Origin: an uncultured Bacilli bacterium
GTDB lineage: Bacteria; Bacillota_I; Bacilli_A; RFN20; CAG-288
NCBI GenBank assembly: GCA_948525355.1
Contig: CAOSOP010000091.1
Location: 1 to 5,061 of the forward strand
DNA length: 5,061 nt
Direction of reading: 5' to 3'
Shown in pieces: positions 1 to 5,061 of the stretch. Each line of letters begins with the position of its first letter. Positions within the stretch are counted from its first letter, which is position 1. A model generated the notes under the pieces. It worked only from the letters and a program-made list of their open reading frames with translations. It ran no database searches and had not been told where the DNA came from. The position numbers were made by a program, and so were the translations under genes.

Positions 1-78
1 AGTGGCATAAAATACCCTGAAAATTGGCCGGAAAAGGGCCCGCAAAAAGGCGAAGTCAACACTGAATGGTTAGATTAA
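1..78 (+). CDS. 3' end of an unidentified gene (partial)
   Basis: Frame 1 is open from the window edge to a TAA at 76-78 and gives 25 residues ending in GEVNTEWLD. The segment is proline-, glycine- and charge-rich with two tryptophans (NWP and EWL), and contains no membrane segment or motif that I recognise. Its GC content is about 44% (34 of 78 bases), clearly richer than the AT-rich genes to its right, which suggests a genuine and differently evolving coding tail. It converges on hipA with only 13 bases between the two stop codons, and I see no terminator hairpin in that gap. The function cannot be inferred from so short a tail. Confidence 0.5.
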   Translation, partial: SGIKYPENWPEKGPQKGEVNTEWLD

Positions 79-91
79 AAATGATAGTAAA

Positions 92-1201
92 TTAAAAATG
101 CATTTCATTTATTGTTAAGTACATTGTTTGTTTTTTAATTATTTCTTTACATTTGATTAATGATAGATTAAACATTTTCGCTATTTCCAATAAATCATCT
201 TCACTTGGATTGCCTTTTGATAACACTGTCATTTCGTGTTCGAGTTTATCAATGGTTTTGGTAATATCATACATCGGTGATAATTCATATCCACCTTTTA
301 GTTCATTATATAAGAAAGCAAAGTTTTTTCCATGATCATCTTTATTACCGTATAATACATTAAAACACATTCTTCTATATGCTTCGTATAAATCATCTTT
401 ATTAATACATATTTTGTTGACTACTTGGAATAAGTGAACATAATCAAGGTTCGGTATTCTATGTGATGTTTCTAAAATAGAAGATAAAGATATCATATGT
501 ATTCTTTTTCCTGTTTTATCTCTATCAAATCTTTTCGCACCAAAATATCCGCTACAAATCTTTGATTCAAATAGTATAAAATCATTAGTATTAATTCCAC
601 ATTCTCTTGCTAACTTATTTGCTAAGGCTTCTTTTTGCCCAACATTAGTAGGGTCTAAGTGACAAGGAAACTTGACAATATACTCAATTCCATCTTTTCT
701 TATATGAGCTTTAGGTCTAGATCCACCACTTGAGCCACCTAAGTAGAATAAATGATCTAAATCTTTTATATCATTATTATCAAATAGATTTTTTGATTCT
801 ATAGCCAAATTATCTAAGTCATATTCAAACTTATGATTATCAAACGCTTCACTTGGTTCATATGTTAATCCACCTAAACCATCTGAACTAATTAAAGATA
901 GTTTTTGTAGTGGACTAAGTCTATCATAATCAACACCGTTTTTTGCTAACTTTCTTCTTAATAATAGTTCTCCCCATCCATCAGGCATAGAATCTTGGAA
1001 AACACCGAACAAGCCATCAAATATACCTTTTGTTTCAAAATGCAATTCATTGTCAAGTGGTAGAGAAAAAGGTGATATAGAAAAGCCATGCTTAATCCAT
1101 ATTTCATCATATTGGAAAGCAATTTTATATTTGTCTAATTGAACAAGATAACCAACTATATTGTCATTGTATTTTACTACAAGTTTTTTTATATCTTTCA
1201 T
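92..1201 (-). CDS. hipA: HipA-family Ser/Thr protein kinase toxin
   Basis: This is the toxin of a type II toxin-antitoxin module. Characterised HipA kinases arrest growth by phosphorylating a translation target: GltX for E. coli HipA, TrpS for HipT. The target here is unknown. An N-terminal HipA subdomain is visible at about residues 7-50 (VGYLVQLD, then ISPFSLPL), followed by the family signature SMPDGWGELL (71-80) and DGLGGLTYEP (107-116). The glycine-rich loop GGSSGGSRPK covers 155-164; S157 aligns with the autophosphorylated Ser150 of E. coli HipA. The ATP-binding lysine is in YIVKFP (K177), KRFDR is at 223-227, the catalytic loop GNKDDHGKN at 285-293 has D288 as probable catalytic base, and the metal-binding LSPMYDI has D312. 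Length is 369 residues against about 440 in E. coli, but no core kinase motif is missing. The start lies one base after the hipB stop and has an AAGGA ribosome site 8 bases upstream. Confidence 0.93.
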   Translation of the reverse strand: MKDIKKLVVKYNDNIVGYLVQLDKYKIAFQYDEIWIKHGFSISPFSLPLDNELHFETKGIFDGLFGVFQDSMPDGWGELLLRRKLAKNGVDYDRLSPLQKLSLISSDGLGGLTYEPSEAFDNHKFEYDLDNLAIESKNLFDNNDIKDLDHLFYLGGSSGGSRPKAHIRKDGIEYIVKFPCHLDPTNVGQKEALANKLARECGINTNDFILFESKICSGYFGAKRFDRDKTGKRIHMISLSSILETSHRIPNLDYVHLFQVVNKICINKDDLYEAYRRMCFNVLYGNKDDHGKNFAFLYNELKGGYELSPMYDITKTIDKLEHEMTVLSKGNPSEDDLLEIAKMFNLSLIKCKEIIKKQTMYLTINEMHF

Positions 1202-1202
1202 A

Positions 1203-1487
1203 TTAATAGTCCTTAAGATTAATACTTATAGGTGATGAAAACAATGAATTAAAATCACTTAAGTAATTCATAGCATCAGCTAGTTTTAAAAGTGATGATA
1301 ATGAAATTTCTCCGATAGATTCAAATCTTCTAATTGAAGCGTATGAAACACCAGATTTAATAGAAAGGCTTTTTTGTGTGAGTTTTAATTCTTTCCTTCT
1401 TAACTTAAATCTTTTAATTAATTCTTTACTTACAGCTTGTGTAGTTAATACATTAACAAAACTGCTTATGTCTAAATTGTTGTTCAT
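1203..1487 (-). CDS. hipB: HipB-like HTH (XRE/Cro-C1) antitoxin and autorepressor
   Basis: This is a 94-residue antitoxin that, by family analogy, binds and inhibits HipA and represses its own operon. The helix-turn-helix domain spans about residues 23-76, with the typical core LRRKELKLTQKSLSIKSGVS (29-48), then SIRRFE in the recognition region and SLLKLADAMN closing the fold. The N-terminal 20 residues and the short C-terminal tail ISINLKDY are not diagnostic. The frame is open upstream to an ATG at 1628, but I place the start at the ATG at 1487. The HTH family fits that length, and a near-consensus promoter lies inside the upstream extension. There is no Shine-Dalgarno sequence before 1487, and the -10 box ends only 6 bases away, so translation probably begins on a leaderless mRNA. 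The stop codon is separated from the hipA start by one base, which favours translational coupling. Confidence 0.85.
   Translation of the reverse strand: MNNNLDISSFVNVLTTQAVSKELIKRFKLRRKELKLTQKSLSIKSGVSYASIRRFESIGEISLSSLLKLADAMNYLSDFNSLFSSPISINLKDY
1210..1214 (-). promoter_or_regulatory. Ribosome binding site of hipA inside hipB
   Basis: AAGGA on the minus strand lies within the last hipB codons, 8 bases before the hipA ATG. It supports the 369-residue HipA start. Because ribosomes translating hipB pass over it, toxin synthesis should depend on antitoxin translation. Confidence 0.7.
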
Positions 1488-1493
1488 GCTTAT

Positions 1494-1522
1494 ATTATAG
1501 CACTTTTTAATATATTTATCAA
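1494..1522 (-). promoter_or_regulatory. hipBA promoter (predicted leaderless start)
   Basis: On the minus strand a TTGATA -35 box (1517-1522) and a perfect TATAAT -10 box (1494-1499) are separated by exactly 17 bases. This is a near-consensus sigma-A promoter. Only six bases (1488-1493) lie between the -10 box and the hipB ATG, so the expected transcription start falls on or next to the A of that ATG. The transcript would then have no 5' untranslated region. Confidence 0.75.
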
Positions 1523-1533
1523 CAAATTGATAA
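1516..1533. promoter_or_regulatory. Palindrome over the hipBA -35 box, candidate HipB operator
   Basis: TTATCAA and TTGATAA form a perfect inverted repeat with 7-base arms and a 4-base centre, and one arm contains the -35 box. A dimeric HTH repressor bound here would block RNA polymerase, matching the known autoregulation of hipBA operons. E. coli HipB operators have TATC and GATA half-sites 10 bases apart; here TATC and GATA are 8 bases apart, so the similarity is suggestive only. The TTATCAA heptamer recurs singly elsewhere in this AT-rich window, so it is the paired arrangement and its location that carry weight. Confidence 0.55.
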
Positions 1534-1635
1534 CATATTAGCAGTTTATATACAAAGCAATTAAACAAAAATGTATGGAGTTCATAAAACAATTGATTAG
1601 AAATATAAATTTTATTTAAAGAAGACAAGAGTTTA

Positions 1636-1728
1636 TTAACGCTTTAACAAATCTTCAATATCACATCCAAGCAATCTTGTAAGTTAAAAAAGAGCTTTAG
1701 CATGTGCTTTCATAATTTTGGTTTGCCG
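1636..1728 (-). pseudogene. Probable C-terminal remnant of an HTH regulator
   Basis: Read on the minus strand, the frame gives MKAHAKALF, a TAA (1684-1686), then LTRLLGCDIEDLLKR and a final TAA (1636-1638). The LLGCDIEDLL ending closely resembles the last helix of small XRE-family regulators (A-x-x-L-A-x-x-L-G-C-x-I-E-D-L-L). A further stop at 1729-1731 cuts the frame off upstream, and no HTH core can be read before it. I interpret it as the broken tail of a regulator or antitoxin that once lay upstream of hipB on the same strand. The match is short, from memory of the family, and could be chance. Confidence 0.33.
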
Positions 1729-1813
1729 CTATTTATTTTTTAGTGCTATTGTTATTGCATTTCTATTTTAGCTATGTGTCCATTAATTTAAGATAAATTC
1801 TATAGGTTAAAAA

Positions 1814-2848
1814 GTGTACAAGTTAGAAAAGTCGCTTGGAAAAATATCAATATATTATAAAAGTTGTTTAGAAAAGTTTACAAAAATGAATAAAGTGGCT
1901 TTTAAAAATTACACATGCATGCATAATCCACTTATTATTAAAGGACAATGGCAATGTGGAAAGACATTTTCAGTTCTTGATTTTGAGGAATTTTTATGGG
2001 CTAAAGGAATTGATGAGCAGATTATTAATGTGCTTAAAGATTGCTTGGCAAAAGAGAAGATTGTTCCAGAAGCATGACATAATAAAATGCATGAGTTGAT
2101 GCTACATTATGTTGTAGTTGGAGGTATGCCTGAAGTAGTGCAGAATTTTGTTGATACAAAGCAAATGAATGTTGTTCTTAAAATACAACGTGACATTGTT
2201 CGTTCATATGAAGATAATATGATTAAATATGCTGATGATAAGGATAAACCTCTTATAAGAGAATGTTTTCAGTCTATACCAAAGCAACTATCTAAGGAAA
2301 ACAAGAAATTTCAGTATTCAGTTGTAAAAAAAGATGGAACTGCATCTAGATTTGCTGGAAGTTTGCAGTGGATTGAAGATGCTGGTATTATATCTCGCTG
2401 CTATAACTTAACCATTCCTGAATTACCGCTTGATGGAAATGCTGTTGATGATATATTTAAGGTTTATGTTAATGATACAGGTCTATTCGTAAGTATGCTT
2501 GAAGATGGAACGCAGTTTGATATTCTCCAAGGGAATCTATATGGATATAAAGGAGCGATATTTGAAAATCTAATAGCTGATATCTTTAATAAGATGGGAA
2601 GAAAGCTTTATTATTATCATAAAGACACAGGACTTGAAATAGATTTTGTAACCCGATACAAAGGTGGCGCAACACTTATTGAAGTTAAGGCAACAACAGG
2701 CAATACTAAAAGTTCAAAAACCATTTTAAATAATCCCGATAAATATCATGTTGCTGGACTTATTAAATTATGTCAATATAATATAGGTCGTGTAGAAAGA
2801 AAATTAACGCTACCTTTATATATGGCGTTTTTATTAGTAGAGCATTAA
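1814..2848 (+). pseudogene. Decayed AAA_14/DUF4143 ATP-binding protein
   Basis: Two pieces lie in the same frame, separated by one TGA (2075-2077). The first (GTG at 1814) holds a Walker A motif GQWQCGKT at residues 44-51, then runs directly into LDFEEFLWAKGID. In intact relatives that block lies roughly 80-100 residues later, after Walker B, so the middle of the ATPase domain is deleted. After VPEA-stop-HNK the second piece (ATG 2087) is a complete DUF4143 region. It has VVGGMPEVVQNF, IQRDIVRSYEDNMIKYA, FQSIPKQLSKENKKFQYSVV and DTGLF, then the PD-(D/E)XK-like residues E160, E184-I-D186 and E199-V-K201 of that piece, and ends in the usual LTLPLYMAFLL. Intact members are about 400-450 residues; the two pieces sum to about 343. 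Such proteins are widespread in gut bacteria and archaea, their function is poorly defined, and this copy should be ATPase-dead. The C-terminal piece has no obvious ribosome site of its own. Confidence 0.85.
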
Positions 2849-3160
2849 GTCTTGTTTTATCTGGACTACACTTTTCACTATTTCATTAATAAATCTAGAC
2901 CACAAATAATTCTTTTCTCTTACAAATTTTTTCCGTTTATGAAACGATACATACACTTGTCTTCATATCTCAAGTCGAGTCGTATAGTTAGATACTAGTT
3001 TACTTAAATCATTTTATTCACTAGTTTTAAATTATAAATAAAGACTATTAAATAGATACATAATTCAAGCACATATTATCTAAAGAAAAAAGACATGATT
3101 CAAAATAACTCACCATATCTTTTTTTGCATTTTATTATTGGGTCAAATTTTTGAAATTAA
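2849..3160. other. Gene-free AT-rich stretch
   Basis: I see no gene, RNA or terminator here. The only repeats are weak: TCTGGACTACA (2860-2870) and TCTAGACCACA (2894-2904) match at 9 of 11 positions, and ACTAGTTT occurs at 2994-3001 and 3020-3027. No transposase fragment or inverted terminal repeat could be recognised. It may be degraded DNA left between the pseudogene and the tRNA unit. Confidence 0.5.
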
Positions 3161-3161
3161 T

Positions 3162-3190
3162 AAAAAAGTTTGACGCAAGTGCGTCAAACT
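3162..3190 (-). terminator. Rho-independent terminator of the tRNA unit
   Basis: On the minus strand AGTTTGACGC and GCGTCAAACT form a perfect 10-base-pair stem with a 4-base loop (3167-3190), followed by a run of T (3162-3167). It starts 12 bases beyond the CCA end of tRNA-Phe, so it closes the tRNA-Asp/tRNA-Phe transcript. Confidence 0.9.
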
Positions 3191-3202
3191 AATCTTTTTA
3201 AG

Positions 3203-3278
3203 TGGTGGCCCAAGGGGGAATCGAACCCTCGACACAGGGATTTTCAGTCCCTTGCTCTACCAACTGAGCTATCGGGCC
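3203..3278 (-). tRNA. tRNA-Phe (GAA)
   Basis: A 76-base cloverleaf with acceptor arms GGCCCGA and TTGGGCC, D-arm AGCTCAGTTGGTAGAGC, anticodon stem-loop AGGGA-CTGAAAA-TCCCT and T-arm GAGGGTTCGATTCCCCC. The anticodon GAA is at 3243-3245, discriminator A at 3206, and the 3' CCA is encoded at 3203-3205. It lies 11 bases downstream of tRNA-Asp in the same orientation and is presumably cut from the same precursor. Confidence 0.97.
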
Positions 3279-3289
3279 ATTTTGTCTGC

Positions 3290-3365
3290 TGGCGGATCTG
3301 ACGAGGATCGAACTCGCGATCTTCTCCGTGACAGGGAGACATGTTAGCCACTACACCACAGATCC
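3290..3365 (-). tRNA. tRNA-Asp (GTC)
   Basis: A 76-base cloverleaf with a perfect acceptor stem (GGATCTG with CAGATCC), D-arm with GTGTAGTGGCTAACAT, anticodon stem-loop TCTCC-CTGTCAC-GGAGA and T-arm GCGAGTTCGATCCTCGT. The anticodon GTC is at 3330-3332, discriminator G at 3293, and CCA is encoded at 3290-3292. It is the first gene of the two-tRNA unit. Confidence 0.97.
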
Positions 3366-3375
3366 AACTTTTAAT

Positions 3376-3404
3376 ATTATGCACTATCTAAGATTAATAA
3401 TCAA
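3376..3404 (-). promoter_or_regulatory. Promoter of the tRNA-Asp/tRNA-Phe unit
   Basis: On the minus strand TTGATT (3399-3404) and CATAAT (3376-3381) are 17 bases apart. The tRNA-Asp 5' end is 10 bases beyond the -10 box, leaving a leader of only about three bases for RNase P to remove. Confidence 0.65.
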
Positions 3405-3463
3405 TAGATAAATTTCTTTTTTATGATGGTTTTAATCATTTTGTGTTTTTAGTGAATAAAACC

Positions 3464-3492
3464 TTTAAAATAAGAATATATTGTGCTATATT
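3464..3492 (+). promoter_or_regulatory. Extended -10 promoter of the small membrane protein
   Basis: TATATT (3487-3492) is preceded by TG one base upstream, giving an extended -10 element TGCTATATT. The -35 candidate TTTAAA (3464-3469) is weak, at 17-base spacing, as expected when an extended -10 compensates. Transcription would begin near 3499, just before the ribosome site. Confidence 0.5.
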
Positions 3493-3499
3493 TGTTTAT

Positions 3500-3505
3500 A
3501 GGAGG
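3500..3505 (+). promoter_or_regulatory. Strong Shine-Dalgarno site fixing the start at 3515
   Basis: A full AGGAGG lies 9 bases before the ATG at 3515. The in-frame extension to 3443 has no such site and overlaps the candidate promoter, so the shorter start is preferred. Confidence 0.85.
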
Positions 3506-3514
3506 AAAACGTTA

Positions 3515-3739
3515 ATGATTACAGCTTTTAAAAGACTTCCAAAAGTTCTTCAAGTTATCTTATTATTATTCCCAGGTATTAACTGGATTGTTGAATTAAT
3601 TTTAAGATTTGGAAGAGCTCTTGAGAAATTCAATCTTGTTAATCTTCTTGTAGCAATCCTTTGTTTGCCATTTGGTGTTATCATTGGTTGGATTGACATG
3701 GTCTTAGTTATCTTCAGCGATCATTTATTGTTGGACTAA
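3515..3739 (+). CDS. Small two-helix membrane protein, uncharacterised
   Basis: This 74-residue protein begins MITAFKRLPKVLQ. Two hydrophobic segments are visible, about residues 12-32 (VLQVILLLFPGINWIVELILR) and 43-68 (LVNLLVAILCLPFGVIIGWIDMVLVIF), joined by a short polar, basic linker (RFGRALEKFN). The tail FSDHLLLD is short and acidic. The basic N-terminus and basic linker suggest a hairpin with both ends outside or a partly re-entrant topology; I cannot settle which. It has no signal peptide cleavage site and no catalytic motif. The gene is monocistronic, with its own extended -10 promoter, a full AGGAGG ribosome site and a terminator, so it is very probably expressed despite its size. 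I do not recognise a named family. A small stress-related or complex-stabilising membrane protein is possible but unproven. Confidence 0.8.
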   Translation: MITAFKRLPKVLQVILLLFPGINWIVELILRFGRALEKFNLVNLLVAILCLPFGVIIGWIDMVLVIFSDHLLLD

Positions 3740-3750
3740 TTAATGTAAAG

Positions 3751-3782
3751 ACTGTTACTAGATGAATAGTAGCAGTTTTTTA
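3751..3782 (+). terminator. Terminator of the small membrane protein gene
   Basis: ACTGTTACTA (3751-3760) pairs with TAGTAGCAGT (3767-3776) through one G-T pair around a 6-base loop, followed by a T run (3776-3781). It starts 12 bases past the stop codon. Confidence 0.85.
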
Positions 3783-3787
3783 TTTAC

Positions 3788-3824
3788 AAAAAAATACCGC
3801 TAAGCATTTGCTTTAGCGGTATTT
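3788..3824 (-). terminator. Terminator of the minus-strand membrane protein gene
   Basis: AAATACCGCTAA (3792-3803) and TTAGCGGTATTT (3813-3824) form a perfect 12-base-pair stem. On the minus strand it is followed by seven T residues (complement of 3788-3794). It begins five bases after the stop codon of the gene ending at 3830. Plus-strand readthrough would also meet the hairpin, but only ATTTAATT follows on that strand. Confidence 0.88.
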
Positions 3825-3829
3825 AATTA

Positions 3830-4858
3830 TTAAGTTCTGGCTTTATAAACAGGTGCTGCAGATTCAATGTTCTTGCTCTTTGTTACTAACCACATAACTC
3901 TACATATATATGCGGCGATAAATGCGAAGTTATATAATGGGAAGAAGAGTGAGATGATTGTTGCAATGATTGTTGGAGAGAAGACCATTGTCGATGCAAT
4001 CTTAATTGAATCGTAGTAACTAACACCTTTATAACGTGATGTTTTTCCTCTTAAGAATAAGAATATAACTAATGAACCGATGATAACCATCACAAGATTC
4101 ATTCCAAGTGTTAGTGCTAGATTTAACCACATAGATTTAATTTTTGTGCTTTCATATGATTTATTTAAGAATGAAACCAAATTATCATAGGTTAACTTTT
4201 GTGAAAAAACACCCTGATCATCAGTAGCACATAAATCCTTTAGGTTGGTTCTTTTAAGTTTATCGTATAATCCAGTAAAAGTACCAACTGATTTAGAATT
4301 TACATCATCACTAATAGGGGAATAGACTGATATTGTGAAGTAGGATTTAGTTAATACCATATATGATTTAGGTGCAGTAAGAAGTTCACCTTTATCATTT
4401 TTAACTAAGATATTGTCGTTTATCCAAGTGCTGAATTCATTACGCGCTTCTTTATTTTCAAGAGGATCCTTCTCGTAATAATAAACATTTAAGAAAGTTG
4501 CAGTAACAGGCTTAGAGTTTTCGTTTTCCATATAGTTATCAACATAATAACTTATAGGCTTTTTATTGGTATATGTATCTAGCAATCTTTGATCTTTAAC
4601 ATCAAGCTTTCCTTTTTCATCAATAACAGCATCAAATTTATCTTGAGCAAATAATACAAGGCCCTTATCTAATTCATAATTTTGGGATTTTGTCATTATC
4701 TGTGCACCTTGTGCATTTAATGAAGAAACGATTTGAGGAATAGTATAAATACCTAATCCAAGAAATAAGAAAATAAGCGCTAACCATATAGGTCTTTTCT
4801 TTCTTTCCTCGACGATTACATCGTTTTTATATAAAGATTTAAAAATATATCTAAGCAT
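3830..4858 (-). CDS. Membrane protein with large extracytoplasmic domain (possibly DUF1189-like)
   Basis: The protein has 342 residues. A cytoplasmic N-terminus with the basic stretch EERKKRP (17-23) precedes one membrane helix at about 24-46. A polar domain of roughly 195 residues (47-242) follows, rich in Asp, Lys and Asn, with a single cysteine (C210) and no recognised enzyme motif. The C-terminus has helices at about 243-269, 286-306 and 308-326, then a short polar tail. By the positive-inside rule the polar domain should face outward. This layout (one helix, exposed domain, C-terminal helix bundle starting YYDSIKIA) recalls DUF1189-type membrane proteins, which are usually shorter, but the assignment is tentative. 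The start has GGAGG four bases upstream and a promoter about 30 bases away. It is a single-gene unit convergent with the small membrane protein gene. Function unknown. Confidence 0.8.
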   Translation of the reverse strand: MLRYIFKSLYKNDVIVEERKKRPIWLALIFLFLGLGIYTIPQIVSSLNAQGAQIMTKSQNYELDKGLVLFAQDKFDAVIDEKGKLDVKDQRLLDTYTNKKPISYYVDNYMENENSKPVTATFLNVYYYEKDPLENKEARNEFSTWINDNILVKNDKGELLTAPKSYMVLTKSYFTISVYSPISDDVNSKSVGTFTGLYDKLKRTNLKDLCATDDQGVFSQKLTYDNLVSFLNKSYESTKIKSMWLNLALTLGMNLVMVIIGSLVIFLFLRGKTSRYKGVSYYDSIKIASTMVFSPTIIATIISLFFPLYNFAFIAAYICRVMWLVTKSKNIESAAPVYKART

Positions 4859-4885
4859 ATTACCTCCACATTAGTGACTCAATAT

Positions 4886-4914
4886 AATATATATTATTAT
4901 ACTTTTTATTGCAA
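4886..4914 (-). promoter_or_regulatory. Promoter of the 342-residue membrane protein gene
   Basis: On the minus strand TTGCAA (4909-4914) and TATATT (4886-4891) are 17 bases apart. Transcription from about 4879 would give a roughly 20-base leader containing the GGAGG site at 4863-4867. A perfect TATAAT (4896-4901) lies inside the spacer but lacks a matching -35 box, so it is a weaker alternative. Confidence 0.5.
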
Positions 4915-5061
4915 TTGTATTTTAAAAAAAGTATGATTAAATAGTCATATTTAGTTGAGAGACAACATAATAAAAATAAAAAAGTGTTACTTTTAAAAAA
5001 GTTATTGGTTAGATGTCAAAGTTAATGCAACCACAACTATATAAACTCCTTATAACATCTA

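Noticed and set aside
217..252. TTGATAA and TTATCAA heptamers inside hipA as extra HipB operators
   Set aside because: The heptamer occurs singly at several places in this AT-rich window; here the halves are 22 bases apart within coding sequence, with no promoter.
153..335. 60-residue plus-strand open frame
   Set aside because: It lies wholly inside hipA on the opposite strand, has no ribosome site, and has a composition expected of an antisense shadow.
1488..1628. 47-residue N-terminal extension of hipB
   Set aside because: It is not HTH-like, is rich in residues expected from random AT-rich DNA, has no ribosome site, and overlaps the near-consensus promoter and palindrome.
2860..2904. Imperfect direct repeat TCTGGACTACA / TCTAGACCACA as a possible insertion-sequence end
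   Set aside because: Only 11 bases with two mismatches, with no transposase fragment, inverted terminal repeat or target-site duplication.
2834..2956. 40-codon minus-strand frame starting at a GTG
   Set aside because: It overlaps the end of the DUF4143 remnant, has no ribosome site, and shows no recognisable motif despite fairly protein-like composition.
3095..3154. 19-residue plus-strand open frame (MIQNNSPYLF...)
   Set aside because: Too short, with no convincing ribosome site or promoter.
3443..3514. 24-residue upstream extension of the small membrane protein
   Set aside because: There is no Shine-Dalgarno site there and it contains the candidate promoter; AGGAGG precedes the ATG at 3515.
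4980..4994. AAAAGT/ACTTTT hairpin followed on the minus strand by T-rich DNA
   Set aside because: A six-base-pair, mostly A-T stem with a 3-base loop is too weak to call a terminator, and no gene ending nearby is visible.
5013..5061. Open frame starting MSKLMQPQLYK and running off the right edge
   Set aside because: There is no Shine-Dalgarno site before either ATG (5013 or 5025), and only 16 codons are visible, too little to support a gene.

Overview
The window is AT-rich bacterial DNA. It has Shine-Dalgarno sites of the AGGAGG/AAGGA type, sigma-A-like promoters, tRNAs with encoded CCA ends, and only TAA as the stop codon of intact genes. All 13 tryptophan codons I counted are TGG, so the standard code applies. 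Together with the protein families present, this suggests a low-GC Firmicute or a close relative (Erysipelotrichales/RF39-like or Clostridia-like). I cannot name a species.

Left part (1-3160) looks like accessory DNA. It starts with the last 25 codons of an unknown plus-strand gene. Converging on that is a minus-strand toxin-antitoxin operon of the hipBA type. hipB is an HTH antitoxin/repressor driven by a near-consensus promoter, with a perfect palindrome over the -35 box and the ATG where transcription should begin. hipA is a HipA-family Ser/Thr kinase with its visible active-site motifs intact, one base behind the hipB stop. Upstream of hipB are a probable scrap of another HTH regulator (minus strand, about 1636-1728) and a decayed AAA_14/DUF4143 ATPase gene (plus strand, 1814-2848). 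The ATPase gene has lost the middle of its ATPase domain and carries an in-frame TGA. About 310 bases with no recognisable gene follow.

Right part (3161-5061) looks like housekeeping chromosome. It holds a minus-strand tRNA-Asp/tRNA-Phe transcription unit with its own promoter and terminator. Next is a 74-residue two-helix membrane protein with its own promoter, strong ribosome binding site and terminator. Converging on that is a 342-residue membrane protein with a large extracytoplasmic domain, with its own promoter and terminator. The two terminators of the convergent pair lie back to back.

I did not find a clearly new multi-gene system. The most informative items are the hipBA control region (predicted leaderless mRNA plus overlapping operator), the deletion-and-stop structure of the DUF4143 gene, and the uncharacterised small membrane protein.
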